Shown here: piece after piece, positions 17,527 to 27,390 of the stretch
Position numbering within the stretch: the stretch's first letter is position 1
Layout of the letters: every line of letters starts with the position of its first letter
Assembly (NCBI RefSeq): GCF_963678635.1
Contig: NC_087069.1
Span: forward strand, 43,726,688-43,790,687
Length of the DNA stretch: 64,000 nucleotides
DNA from: Symsagittifera roscoffensis
Taxonomy: Eukaryota > Xenacoelomorpha > Acoela > Convolutidae
Reading direction: 5' to 3'
The notes under the pieces: model-generated
What the model was told of the DNA's origin: nothing
Database searches by the model: none
What the model saw: the letters and a program-made list of their open reading frames with translations, nothing else
Translations under genes and position numbers: made by a program

Positions 17527-19464
17527 TCAGGCGATGCTCAAGTAGTATTTTTTGTGCAGATACACCATTATCTCAGTTTCCGCAAAGACTACATGTAGGA
17601 TAGCGTACAATTCCCTCGAGCTCAGTTTGCCCCTGTTTGGGTCATACACCGGCATTGAGGCCTCCGTTATTCCTCTTTCAATTATGAAGTCTCGTAGTCT
17701 TGTTAGTGCCAACATCACGTGTTCGGGATCAATTGTGTTCCTGTCATTGACCCTCGTCACTAGGAAGCACAGATATTTGCCCGGGACTTGTGCTACTGAT
17801 GGTGGAAGCGCTGCCATCCCTCCCAGTCCTGGTCTCTGTCTGAACAGAAACTCCACGTTCTGGTACTCTCTTCTGAAGTCAGCTTCCAATCTTGATTTGA
17901 AACTCATGTCCGCCGTGATGCAGATCGCGCTAGTCCTGTTTGACAGGATGAAGTCGCTATCCGTTATCATGATGTTTTCCGAGTACTCATTGGGTATTTC
18001 AAATTTCGTTTTGAAATTCCGACCTATGGTAGGCTCTGGCTCTTCTTCTTCCAGTTCCAATTTGCTTGTTTCTCTCACTTCCTTGAGCTTCTTTATCATC
18101 AAATTTTCGGTGTGGGTAAGTCCTACCCCCACTCCCCGGACAAAAATATTTATCGACGTCCCCGTCGATGTTGTCGGGTCTGAATTGTCCGGAGGAATGT
18201 CCAGTGGCCTATCTGTTGCCGTCCATCCGAAAAGAGGGTCCTCTGCCTTCATATAATTTGCCGATGATACGTCGACTTGTTGAATGCTTTGTCCTTCGCG
18301 GCTCTCGTTTTTGACATCGCGCATCCACTCTAGTATCCTCAAGTTCGTGTTCTCCCTCCTCTCTATCTCACTCTGTTCGAGATCCGTCTCCAATTCTGGC
18401 GTCGAGTAGTCTTCTTGCGGATAGTGTCCACCATCGTCAATGACCTGCCATTCCTCTTCGGCTTCCAGTTCGCCTGCACTCAGTAGTCCCTCGCCCAATT
18501 TGTCTGGCTGTGTCTTATCGATCAAGAAGTCATCCCCGTACCTGTTGTACCTCATGCCGGTCCGTTTACGATTGCCAGTCCTGGTCTCCGGTGGTATTGG
18601 TCGATCTGGCTCCATCCACTTCGGCACCTCATCTTGCTCCGGGTCGTTCCAGTCTTCTTCTACAAATGATCCTGCTTCAGACTCCACTTCTATCTTTTCA
18701 TTGTCGTCTAAACTCAAGTTCTCATTACCATCATTCTTCTCTCTGGTGCCTTTTTCATTCACTTCACACGCTGGCTCTACCACCAGGTACTCAAGACCCT
18801 CCATGTCCTTCGGTATGCACCAATCCTCCGGGGACGGGACGTGAGGCTTCAGATTTTCATAATGTGCCGCTCGCCCAGTACTCAAGCGATAGAACCGTCC
18901 TTGTTGATGTACTTCCTTTATCATGAATGGTCCCCTCCACTTCTTGAGTAGTTTCTTTGTTCCCTTGGGCGGTATGACATTTTGGAAGACCCACACGTAT
19001 TGGCCCACTTCATATGGCTTCGCTTGTAATATTTTTTCGTCATATTTTCTGCGTTGCCTCATTTGCGCTTGCGCCGTGTTCCTCCTGCATAGCTCGTTTA
19101 ACTCCTGTTGTCTTTTGATCGCCTCTTTCACGTATGCCTGAGGCGACGTCCTTTTCCCTTCGTATTCCGGGTAAAAGAATGTCAGAGGCATTGCACTCTC
19201 CCTGCCCGTCAACATCATGAAGGGACTGATGCCCGTCGTTGAGTGTTGTGTACTGTTGTAGGCCCCTACTACCTGTGGCAGGTATTTATCCCAGTCCGTC
19301 ATGTATCTTGAGCAGTACACCCTCAAAATGTTGACCAGTGTCCTGTTTTGTCTCTCTACCAACCCGTTGGTCTGTGGATGGTAGGTTGTCGAATGTGCTT
19401 GAGCAATGTGCGATCTCTTCATCAATTCTTTTGTCAAGTCCCCCACAAAAGCTTTACCGTTATC
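17527..19464 (-). CDS. Element B integrase C-terminal half with acidic linker and macro-like tail
   Basis: 639 codons in the track frame from about 19446, with the same frame open up to a TGA at 19465-19467. It starts at the second catalytic aspartate (DNGKAF). It then has the third catalytic residue in HPQTNGLVERQNRT (Glu), helices of the core, and a GPF-type module (RGPFMIKEVHQQGRFYRL, about residues 166-185). Next come roughly 250 acidic, disordered-looking residues, then a compact C-terminal domain (489-639) resembling a macro domain. Relation to neighbours: the integrase N-terminal half lies just upstream in the same frame, and the TGA falls where SDNG is expected, within the catalytic motif. 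Either this copy has a nonsense mutation or the codon is recoded. Role: strand transfer of element DNA into the host genome. Confidence 0.85.
   Translation of the reverse strand, partial: DNGKAFVGDLTKELMKRSHIAQAHSTTYHPQTNGLVERQNRTLVNILRVYCSRYMTDWDKYLPQVVGAYNSTQHSTTGISPFMMLTGRESAMPLTFFYPEYEGKRTSPQAYVKEAIKRQQELNELCRRNTAQAQMRQRRKYDEKILQAKPYEVGQYVWVFQNVIPPKGTKKLLKKWRGPFMIKEVHQQGRFYRLSTGRAAHYENLKPHVPSPEDWCIPKDMEGLEYLVVEPACEVNEKGTREKNDGNENLSLDDNEKIEVESEAGSFVEEDWNDPEQDEVPKWMEPDRPIPPETRTGNRKRTGMRYNRYGDDFLIDKTQPDKLGEGLLSAGELEAEEEWQVIDDGGHYPQEDYSTPELETDLEQSEIERRENTNLRILEWMRDVKNESREGQSIQQVDVSSANYMKAEDPLFGWTATDRPLDIPPDNSDPTTSTGTSINIFVRGVGVGLTHTENLMIKKLKEVRETSKLELEEEEPEPTIGRNFKTKFEIPNEYSENIMITDSDFILSNRTSAICITADMSFKSRLEADFRREYQNVEFLFRQRPGLGGMAALPPSVAQVPGKYLCFLVTRVNDRNTIDPEHVMLALTRLRDFIIERGITEASMPVYDPNRGKLSSRELYAILHVVFAETEIMVYLHKKYYLSIA
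17530..17982 (-). other. Macro-domain-like module at the Pol C-terminus of element B
   Basis: About 150 residues (489-639 of the frame) follow the layout of the small TARG1/OARD1-type macro fold. They have a hydrophobic strand ending in ITADMSF, a GLGGM loop, strand KYLCFLVTR, helix ALTRLRDFIIERGI, strand and motif SMPVYD, then FAETEIMVYL at the end. At positions where TARG1 has its catalytic lysine and aspartate, this copy has Arg (LVTR) and a rewritten loop (YDPNRG rather than GCGLD). The fold assignment is by eye and comparative. The loss of catalytic residues is inferred and suggests ligand binding or a structural role rather than hydrolysis. Confidence 0.65.
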
Positions 19465-20544
19465 TCACTGGAAAGTCATTGGACAACCATACCGCGATAT
19501 CCAATGCGTTATCAGATGATCACATGTCTCTTCGGCCGAGGCTGTCTGGCACGGAACCGCTTCCGCCAACTTTGTGAAGTGATCTATTATAACCAGTATC
19601 TGGTTATATCCCGACTCTGTCATGCAGATTTTTTGATGGTCTATCTGCACCACTTCATTGAACTCCGAGCTCTCGACAGACTTGAGGGGAAACTTCATCT
19701 TCCTTGGGTCTTTTACCTGATGACATGCCAGGCAGGCATTCACCCACCTCTCGCAAGCTTTTCTCATTCCTGGCCAATCAAACCTGTGAAGTATCCTTTG
19801 TTGTACTTTATCTAACCCCTGGTGTCCCATCTGGTCGTGCGATCTGGAAAGCACCTCCGTTTGATACATTTGCGGTAGTATGATGAGGTTGTGTTTGTGT
19901 AATATCTTCTCCTCATCTTTCCTTTTGCATGCTACCACCCCATCAGCTGTGTGGTAGAGTAAGTCTTTCTTTTCTTTGTAGAACTGGCTCAAGATCTTGT
20001 AGCTGTCCTCCTCGAGTTCCCCCTTCTCCTTGACCCCCGACTGGATCCATTTGGAGAGATTACTTGTCATTTTGTCATTCTTTTGGGCTCTTATTAGGTC
20101 TGACAGCCTGTATCTCGCCTTGACATGCTCCTTTAGCGCCATGATCTGTCCATTCATCTCACCAGGGTTGTGGATGTCGTCGCTCAGCTTCACGCATATC
20201 ATCCTTTTCACGATTTTCATATCATCTTCTGGTACCAGATTCGTTCTGATGTTTGAGTTGCATGATAGTTCCCTGAATGGTTTCCTTGCAACCGCAATTT
20301 TCTCAAGTTCCTCACCACCTCGCATCTCCTGTATGTCCATGTTGTATGTTCCTGAAGATGGATCCGTCTGTAACTCCCTGTCGTAGTGCCTTGTCTTCTC
20401 TTCCGCCAATATCATGCACAGACTGTCTTGGTTTTCGCTGCTCTCATCCGAGTCTTCATCCCATCCTTCACGCTCCCCGGACAATTTTCCTTCTCCGGTT
20501 CCTTCTTCCGTGAACCTGGAACACTCCCCGGACTCTTGACCTAG
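19465..20544 (-). CDS. Element B integrase N-terminal half (zinc-binding and start of core)
   Basis: This frame follows the RT-RNase H frame in the same register, separated by a single TGA at 20545-20547; no good ATG is seen and the reported start is TTG. An acidic linker leads to the HHCC zinc finger (HDQMGHQGL, then CLACHQVK) and the first catalytic aspartate in VQIDHQKI. The frame stops at a TGA at 19465-19467 directly before the second aspartate. In intact Ty3/gypsy elements RT, RNase H and integrase are one reading frame, which matches what is seen here apart from the two TGA codons. I infer an ancestral continuous Pol. Confidence 0.85.
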   Translation of the reverse strand, partial: LGQESGECSRFTEEGTGEGKLSGEREGWDEDSDESSENQDSLCMILAEEKTRHYDRELQTDPSSGTYNMDIQEMRGGEELEKIAVARKPFRELSCNSNIRTNLVPEDDMKIVKRMICVKLSDDIHNPGEMNGQIMALKEHVKARYRLSDLIRAQKNDKMTSNLSKWIQSGVKEKGELEEDSYKILSQFYKEKKDLLYHTADGVVACKRKDEEKILHKHNLIILPQMYQTEVLSRSHDQMGHQGLDKVQQRILHRFDWPGMRKACERWVNACLACHQVKDPRKMKFPLKSVESSEFNEVVQIDHQKICMTESGYNQILVIIDHFTKLAEAVPCQTASAEETCDHLITHWISRYGCPMTFQ

Positions 20545-22809
20545 TCACAGGTGTTCAGTATCTTCTTTGAACGTCACTTTCTTTTTCCTAACCTTGGTCT
20601 GCTCCAGAATGTTTTCGGGGATTTTGTCAACTAGTGACCGCACGACATCTTTGCTGTCAGTGACGCTTCCTCTTGATGAGTCAGTATCGTTCACTGTCTC
20701 TTTTCTCCGAAGTATAGTGACTTCCGGTTCCTCTTGACTCTTCTCTTGGACCACGGGCTTATCATCTGATAGTTTCTCGAGCAACCTCATTAAGTCATCA
20801 TCTATCTGTGCAGTTCCTGCTTCCACCTGGTTAAGATCATAGCATTTTGCCTTGAGCGTCTCTTTCACAATCTTCGACTTGAGTATTATCTCAATCGGAA
20901 TCCTCTTGCTCCTCTTCAAGATGGTCTTCTCTGGAGGCTCTTTAGGCAATTCAGGATGATTTTCTATCGGTTTGCCTGACTTGTCCAGCCATCTCGTGAG
21001 TGGAAGACTGTCGTACGTTTCCTTGTCCATGAAGGAGAAGCCATCTTTGATTTCAGGTCTGTCTGCCTCTCTTTGCTCTTGTCTCTCATAGAACTCCGTC
21101 TTCTTACTCAAGCTGTCGGCATTCTGATGTTTATCTCGTGTTCTATGCTCAATTATCATGTTGTATCCGTCCAGGCGAACTATCCACCTTCCAATGTAAC
21201 TTTGGTCCATTGAGTACGTTTTCAGCCAGCTCAGTGCTCGGTTGTCGACTCGCAACTTGAATGGCTCACTGCCCAGGTATGCCCTGTATTTCTCGACAAA
21301 GGTAACCACCGCGAACATCTCTGCTTTTGGTGCTCCGTACTTCATTTCCGTGTCGCTCAGGACTTTGCTCCCGTACGCTATTGGTCTCAAGACTGTCTTC
21401 CCATTCCATTCTTGTTCTTGGTGGAGAATCCCAGAAATCGCGACTACCGACGCTTCCGTGTCCAGCACGTACATCCCTTTCTCAGTCAGCATACCCAGTA
21501 CTGGTGCCTCACATAGCTCTTTCTTTTTTCTCTGGAATGACTCTTCTGCTGCGTTGTTCCACGTGAACTTCTTGCCCTTGTGTCTCATTAATTGTTGCAT
21601 CGGGTATACCTTGTCCGCATAGCCTTTGATGAATTCTCTATAATAGTTAGCGAAACCCAGGAAGCTCATCAACTGGTGCTCTGTCTTCGGTGATTTCCAG
21701 GTCAGGACTGCTTCCACGGCGTCCGTATCAGGTCTGATGCCGTGCTTGTCTACCATCCTGCCCAAGTATTTTATTGAGTCCTTAAGTATCTCGCACTTTG
21801 ATGGTTTACACTTTAGCCCCGACCTCTTCATGCATGCAAACACTTCGTCAAGTCTCTCAATGTGGTCCTCCAGTGTTGGCGTGGCTATTACCACGTCATC
21901 CACGTAGCACATTACCAGGTTGCCATACTTCTTCGTCACGCCTATCAGCGCGTGTGCCATCAACCGCTGAAACGTGGCTGTGGCATTGCAGAGTCCAAAC
22001 GGCATCCGTTTCCATTGAAACAGACCCAACTCGCAGGCGAACCCTGTCTTGTCCCTGTCCTGCTTCCTTAGTGGTACCTGCCAAAAGGCCGAGCCTAGAT
22101 CAAGAGTCGTAAAAAATTTTGCATCACCTAACTTCGAGAGGCTCTCATCAATTCTAGGTATGGGATAGGCATCCTTCACCGTGACGGAGTTCAGGTATCG
22201 AAAGTCACAACAAAACCTCAACTGGTCGCCTTTCTTTTTGGCCATCACTACTCCACACGCCCACGGTGACTTGGATGGTTCTATCATGTCGTACTCTAGT
22301 AACGTCTCGATCTCTTTTCTACACGCGTCCGATTTGTGTGGGGTCATGCGCCTCGCCCCCTCCCTGTGTGGTACCGCGTTTTCCTCAAGTTCTATTTCAT
22401 GCTCAACGAAATTACAACACCCGATATCCGCCTTATGCCTCGAAAAAACTTCCTCGTGCCGCTCTAGTACGTCCTTGATGGCTTCGAGCTGTTCATCTTT
22501 CAGTTTGCCCCTCAAATGTTCAATCTCCGGCAGAACCGGTTTATCAGTTTGCATTTCATCTAGTGTGGGTCGCTCTCGAAAGTTCGAACAGCTCGACAGC
22601 CCATCGTCCGTTTCTGACTTAAGTGATTTAATAAGACCTGAAGAATCTTTTATTTTCTGCAATCGTCTCAAGATACAAATTTTGTCCCTGTGATTGGGAC
22701 AATCAACAACTTCATTTTGTTTTGAGTTCTCAATCGTTTCATATCGAGTTTTAACCGGTAAAGCATATCCCAGTTTTCCTCCCTCTCTGTATCGTGATCG
22801 GTATATCAA
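20545..22809 (-). CDS. Element B reverse transcriptase and RNase H
   Basis: 754 codons. After a linker of about 170 residues come the RT blocks: FCCDFRYLN (199-207), TLDLGSAFWQVPL (235-247), MPFGLCNATATFQ (269-281) and the catalytic YVDD (302-305), then the thumb (FLGFANYYREF). RNase H follows at about 446-570 with LDTEAS, VDNRALSW and ADSLSKK, giving the usual acidic residues. A charged tail of about 180 residues then leads to a TGA. The 5' end overlaps the protease frame by about 60 bases in a different register. The equivalent region in element A is in one frame, and B has AAAA where A has AAG in GGAGGAAAACTGG. A one-base insertion in B therefore probably split protease from RT. Confidence 0.9.
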   Translation of the reverse strand: MIYRSRYREGGKLGYALPVKTRYETIENSKQNEVVDCPNHRDKICILRRLQKIKDSSGLIKSLKSETDDGLSSCSNFRERPTLDEMQTDKPVLPEIEHLRGKLKDEQLEAIKDVLERHEEVFSRHKADIGCCNFVEHEIELEENAVPHREGARRMTPHKSDACRKEIETLLEYDMIEPSKSPWACGVVMAKKKGDQLRFCCDFRYLNSVTVKDAYPIPRIDESLSKLGDAKFFTTLDLGSAFWQVPLRKQDRDKTGFACELGLFQWKRMPFGLCNATATFQRLMAHALIGVTKKYGNLVMCYVDDVVIATPTLEDHIERLDEVFACMKRSGLKCKPSKCEILKDSIKYLGRMVDKHGIRPDTDAVEAVLTWKSPKTEHQLMSFLGFANYYREFIKGYADKVYPMQQLMRHKGKKFTWNNAAEESFQRKKKELCEAPVLGMLTEKGMYVLDTEASVVAISGILHQEQEWNGKTVLRPIAYGSKVLSDTEMKYGAPKAEMFAVVTFVEKYRAYLGSEPFKLRVDNRALSWLKTYSMDQSYIGRWIVRLDGYNMIIEHRTRDKHQNADSLSKKTEFYERQEQREADRPEIKDGFSFMDKETYDSLPLTRWLDKSGKPIENHPELPKEPPEKTILKRSKRIPIEIILKSKIVKETLKAKCYDLNQVEAGTAQIDDDLMRLLEKLSDDKPVVQEKSQEEPEVTILRRKETVNDTDSSRGSVTDSKDVVRSLVDKIPENILEQTKVRKKKVTFKEDTEHL

Positions 22810-24087
22810 GGGTATTCAACAAGACACTGACGCAGAGGCCGCTCTTCGTTATCGAGAATGATCTTCCTAAAACAGCAGCACTTTGACTATTAGGATTTGG
22901 AACTATACACACTTGTTTGTTGTCACTTAGTTCATTGTAATTTTTCATCCTCAAGCTTACGATTGCCGCTTCATTAGCTTTTAGCCTCACCCTCCTACTC
23001 AAGAATACCGGTGCTTTGTTTTCATTTGCCATTATTAAATTTACCGGTTTGATTGCGTACCTCCTATCCGGGTTCCGTATCCTGAACATTGCGTTATTTA
23101 GATCAATCGTTACGTCGAAATTCCTGATGAAGTCTCTGCCCAAAATGAATTGGTCAGATTCATCTAGGTTTTCTACCACGATAAAGCTCATCCACAAGTT
23201 ACGTTCCCCCAAATTGAGGGCTATTATCGGCGTCCTGCCCAGCACCCGAAGGGCCGCCTTGTTTGCAGCTGACAGCCGTATTCTCGAGTCTATCAAGTCA
23301 CCTTTGTCAAAGCCCATCCTTTCCCAAGTTTCGATTGGTATGACGCTCAAGACTGCTCCCGTATCAAGTAACCCTCGCAACTGAGTCTTTTTGCCACTTA
23401 TATCTAGCACGTGTCCTGTCACATCTGCCTCTGTCCCGATGTGCATTGCATCTTCTTCAAGCATGGCGCAGTGTCCAATCGATCTCACTTTCAACTCTTC
23501 TTTCCCTACGTAGATCTGCCCAATTAGGTCTTCGTCACATGTTATCATTGTCTTGGTATAGATGTTGATCCCATCTATTTTTAGCATCACCTCGTGTGGA
23601 CCATAAGCTTCAGTATACCTGTTATCAACACGTACCGACTTGCTGCCCCCTCTCGTGAGTAGTGCTCTCAACGCTCTAGAAGTCGTTTGTGGGCTTATAC
23701 AGCTCAAGTAATCTGCGTACACGTCAATGTGCATTATTGTCTGGTCGCTCGGTTCGCTCAAGTTTCTGGTTACCTCGTGGCCGCCTACTGTGATTATCGA
23801 CATTATTCTAGCCCCAATTTTCGATATGCCGAATGGCTTTCCCGTCACCATTTTTACAGTGTTACAATTCCCCGTCTTTGTTGAGCCCTGTACAACCTCT
23901 GGTGTTTGGTTCGATCCGGTTAATGCTTCGTTAAAATTCTGTCTTTCGATCTCCAGCTTTAGTCGTTGCTCTATTTCTTTCGCAGCCAGATCCTGTTTCA
24001 CTTTGGCAATTGCTTCCGTCGCCGCTTTCTCATAATTTATCTCTAGAGAGTTTCCGGCCGCGGATTCTATCGCACCATTAACATGTG
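22751..24087 (-). CDS. Element B protease (retropepsin)
   Basis: 416 codons are reported from 24001 (GTG), but the frame is open further up and overlaps the end of gag. It is therefore in a -1 relation to gag, and expression by -1 frameshifting is likely. The catalytic motif is DTGA (213-216, context LLDTGAVLSVIP), followed about 80 residues on by ILGRDFIRNFDV, as expected for a retropepsin. The N-terminal roughly 200 residues are a linker without a recognised fold. No canonical slippery heptamer is obvious at the overlap. The frame ends in a short out-of-register tail after about 22,770, consistent with the one-base insertion described for the RT frame. Confidence 0.85.
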
Positions 24088-26325
24088 TTACAGCTTTCCA
24101 TCCGGCAATTCCGTGCTTGGTGCTCCTAAGTTCCTCGATTCAAACTCGTTTTGCCTGTTCCGCTGATTCTGCACCGCCGCTAATGCCAACTTATGTTTGG
24201 GGTGACTCTGGTCCTTGACCGCTTCCCAGAACAAGGGACAATCCATTCTGAAGTGCCCCTCCTGGTTACAGAAGAAGCATCTAGCGCCTATCTTGATGAT
24301 TAAGCCACTATAGTACTCGTGTTCCTCCATCTGGCTCATGTCCTCCTCATCCGGTGCATATCCTAAACTCTTCATGCCTTGTTTGTATGTTGTGCAGTCA
24401 GCCACGTGGTGATCCGCCGACCCGCAGTTCGCGCATGATCTGCGCTTGTCCATGTCATCTCTCGGCTTGTACCATGACGACCTCTGGGGTTGACTTCCCC
24501 CTTGCGTGTTCCTGTTTTCTGAATATGAGTATTTCTTGGGTTTCATCAGCATGTATTCCCTTGATTTCTGTCTCATTTCTTCTGGGGTCGCTGCGCTGTC
24601 TTTCGACAATGTGTAGTATGTTGCTAACATTGTTCTTAAGTCATCACTTTTTACCCCATCAATGAACTTCGAGGCAATGCTAAAGTTTCTTCTGTTTGTC
24701 GACTCCTCCGGGTCACTCCTTCTTCTCAAGCTCTCGAGGTCATCTAGGAACCGATCAATTGACTCGTCGTCCCTCTGCCTTCTCTTTTCAAATCGCATCA
24801 TCGCTTGGTGACCCTTCATGCCTGATCCGAATCGATTCAGCAATATTTCGAAGATTTTGTCCGCGGTGTCGCGTTCTTCTTCTTTCTTTGCAACCACGCA
24901 TTTCAATGCCGTGCCTTCCAGGTTGCTGAGTATGGCTGTGCATGCTTGCCTTTCATCATTTAAGTTATCTTGCTCTAGATGTAATCTCATCACTTCCACC
25001 CACGTGTCAATGCATCCATCTGAGTCGTCTTTGAATTCTTTTGGCTTCTTGAAAGTTTTTCTTGATTTTCCGTCTCTCCTATCGCTCGAGTTAGTGTTCC
25101 TCGTGGTGAAGGCCTCTAGAGTCTTGTTCATCATCTCCCAAGTGCTTGCCCACGTCATTGCATCCGGACCTGCGTTGCTGCTAGCTGTTGAGTCCCCCAG
25201 ACCACTCGTTGTGTTTGATGTCCCACTTTTCATGATTGTTTTAGCAGCTGTTGGTGCTATGCTTACCGCATCCCGGTTTAAAGGCAACGGTGTCGATTGC
25301 CGTTTGTTCCTTTGTGGTTCCATAAAGTCAACTCTGGTGCCTTGCGTGCGATCCACTGCCGGTCTTTCTTGTGAGGTAGAATTTCTCAAGATTGCATCCA
25401 ACTTCGCCTGTATCGCACTAGAACTTTCGACCTGATTCCTGTTCATTATGTCCATTCTCTTTTCCAGGCTACCTAATTGGCTGTTGACATCATCATATCG
25501 GTTTTTCAACTGTTGCATATCTTTTTTGATGTTTTTATCTCGTTCTTCATTGGTGGCATTTACCTTGTCCGACATCTGCTGGAGTCTCTCGTCTGTCGCC
25601 TTAGCCAGGTTAAAATGACTATCCAGATATTCGTGTTCGTTGTATTTTAACTCCTTCTTTATCAGGTTTCTATCTTCCTCACTATACTTTAGTTTTTTGT
25701 CGATCTGATTTAGCTTTGTCATCAGGTCGCCAAGCTCAAGAGCAGCTGTTTCATGAACAGCCGTTGTCTTGTTTTCGGCTGCCTCTTCTGTTCTGGCTTG
25801 TTCTTCCTTTGGGTCGGCTTCTGTCGCCTTCGTGCTCACTGTCCCAAATGTTCGTGTTCTTCCAGTCTGTGATTCTTCGGCCGTGTTGTCTTTCGATTTC
25901 ATTCCGACCATCATCGCCAACTTTTCTGTAAAAGATGTCTTCTTTACTTGAGAGTCATCTTTCACCGTTTCTCGGGTATTGCCTGTTGTGTCTTCGAACG
26001 CGTCTATCGGCGAAAACTCCACGGTTTTTGGATTTTGGTCTTCCATATGGGGCATCGGTGTGGATTCCGTTGTCTTTTTCTCCACTTCATCTACGCTCTG
26101 GTCTGGTGTCTCTAGGTCGATTTCGATTGTGGCCTCCACCTGTTTTTCCCTCGCATCTTCTCGCGTCTTGCTCTCGGTGCCACTCCTCTTGCTGACCATG
26201 CTAACTGAAAAGTTATCTTTTGTTTTGCCTGGGCCCCTTGATGTCGTTCCGCGCAGCGACGAGTTATATTTCGTGTTTGATCCACTTGACCTTTTTTCTA
26301 GCACCGGTACCCTACTCCGTCTCAT
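24088..26325 (-). CDS. gag: Element B Gag
   Basis: 745 codons from the ATG at 26323-26325 to a TAA, with no interruption. The N-terminal about 380 residues are charged with long predicted coiled coils (DLMTKLNQIDKKLKYSEED and following). Residues about 450-580 form the capsid-like part (CIDTWVEVMRLHLEQDNLND, RFGSGMKGHQAMM, FIDGVKSDDLRTML). Two CCHC zinc knuckles follow, C631-C634-H639-C644 and C683-C686-H691-C696. At 745 residues it is longer than most Ty3/gypsy Gags, mainly because of the coiled-coil N-terminus. Role: particle assembly and RNA packaging in the cytoplasm. The counterpart in element A is broken in three places. Confidence 0.92.
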   Translation of the reverse strand: MRRSRVPVLEKRSSGSNTKYNSSLRGTTSRGPGKTKDNFSVSMVSKRSGTESKTREDAREKQVEATIEIDLETPDQSVDEVEKKTTESTPMPHMEDQNPKTVEFSPIDAFEDTTGNTRETVKDDSQVKKTSFTEKLAMMVGMKSKDNTAEESQTGRTRTFGTVSTKATEADPKEEQARTEEAAENKTTAVHETAALELGDLMTKLNQIDKKLKYSEEDRNLIKKELKYNEHEYLDSHFNLAKATDERLQQMSDKVNATNEERDKNIKKDMQQLKNRYDDVNSQLGSLEKRMDIMNRNQVESSSAIQAKLDAILRNSTSQERPAVDRTQGTRVDFMEPQRNKRQSTPLPLNRDAVSIAPTAAKTIMKSGTSNTTSGLGDSTASSNAGPDAMTWASTWEMMNKTLEAFTTRNTNSSDRRDGKSRKTFKKPKEFKDDSDGCIDTWVEVMRLHLEQDNLNDERQACTAILSNLEGTALKCVVAKKEEERDTADKIFEILLNRFGSGMKGHQAMMRFEKRRQRDDESIDRFLDDLESLRRRSDPEESTNRRNFSIASKFIDGVKSDDLRTMLATYYTLSKDSAATPEEMRQKSREYMLMKPKKYSYSENRNTQGGSQPQRSSWYKPRDDMDKRRSCANCGSADHHVADCTTYKQGMKSLGYAPDEEDMSQMEEHEYYSGLIIKIGARCFFCNQEGHFRMDCPLFWEAVKDQSHPKHKLALAAVQNQRNRQNEFESRNLGAPSTELPDGKL

Positions 26326-26629
26326 TATTTCTATTTACAATTGATCGTATTTACAATATTATTATATACACAATTCTATTCTACGAATAAAATCTTTTGT
26401 GAAAAAGAATTCTTAAAAGGAAATATACAACGTGATAAAAACCTTTCTTGAAACTTTCTTTATTTGTGGTCCCAACCGTACCGGGTTCCGACTAGTGTTG
26501 TTCTGTTTTAAATCTGTCTCAAACACTTATTGTAATTTTACTTCAGTTTTTATACCGTCCTAAGACTTCCAGTTACCGTCCCTACTCTTCTTTGTACCGT
26601 CCCAGGCTTCTTTCTACTGTCCCAAGACT
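26326..26629 (-). other. Element B leader, segment next to gag
   Basis: AT-rich, non-coding, homologous to 4769-5046. No gene is seen. Confidence 0.6.
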
Positions 26630-27390
26630 GTTCGGTACTGTCCCAGTACTTCGTCAGTGTCCCAAGACCCTTGTCCTGAGAGTACTATCCCAAGGCTACT
26701 GTCCCAAGGCTAGTGTCCCAAGACTAGTGTCCCAAGACTAGTGTCCCAAGACTACTGTCCCAAGGCTAGTGTCCCAAGACTACTGTCCCAAGGCCAGTGT
26801 CCCAAGGCTAGTGTCCCAAGACTACTGTCCCAAGGCCAGTGTCCCAAGACTACTGTCCCAAGGCTAGTGTCCCAAGGTTAGTGTCCCAAGACTACTGTCC
26901 CAAGGCTAGTGTCCCAAGACTACTGTCCCAAGACTACTATCCCAAGGCTAGTGTCCCAAGACTACTGTCCCAAGACCACTGTCCCAAGACCCTTGTCCCA
27001 AGACCCTGTCCCAAGACCCTTGTCCCAAGACCACTGTCCCAAGACCACTGTCCCAAGACCCTTGTCCCAAGACCCTGTCCCAAGACCCTTGTCCCAAGAC
27101 CACTGTCCCAAGACCACTGTCCCAAGACCCTGTCCCAAGACCCTTGTCCCAAGACCACTGTCCCAAGACCACTGTCCCAAGACCACTGTCCCAAGACCAC
27201 TGTCCCAAGACCACTGTCCCAAGACCACTGTACCAAGACCACTGTCCCAAGACCACTGTCCCAAGACCACTGTCCCAAGACTGTATCAAGACTGTTCTGG
27301 TCCAACACTGTCCCAGGACTGCACTGTCCCAAGACTGTCCCCAGACTGCTCTGTCCCAAGACTTCTTTGGCACTGTCCCAAGACTGTTGA
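26630..27390 (-). repeat. 14 bp minisatellite in element B leader
   Basis: About 50 units of a 14 bp repeat (plus strand ACTGTCCCAAGACC and variants such as AAGGCTAGTGTCCC). A higher-order pattern is visible around 26990-27150, where CCTTGTCCCAAGACC alternates with CCTGTCCCAAGACC. It is open in several frames on both strands, but the reading is purely repetitive. It corresponds in position to the array at 5047-5790 in element A. Confidence 0.95.
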
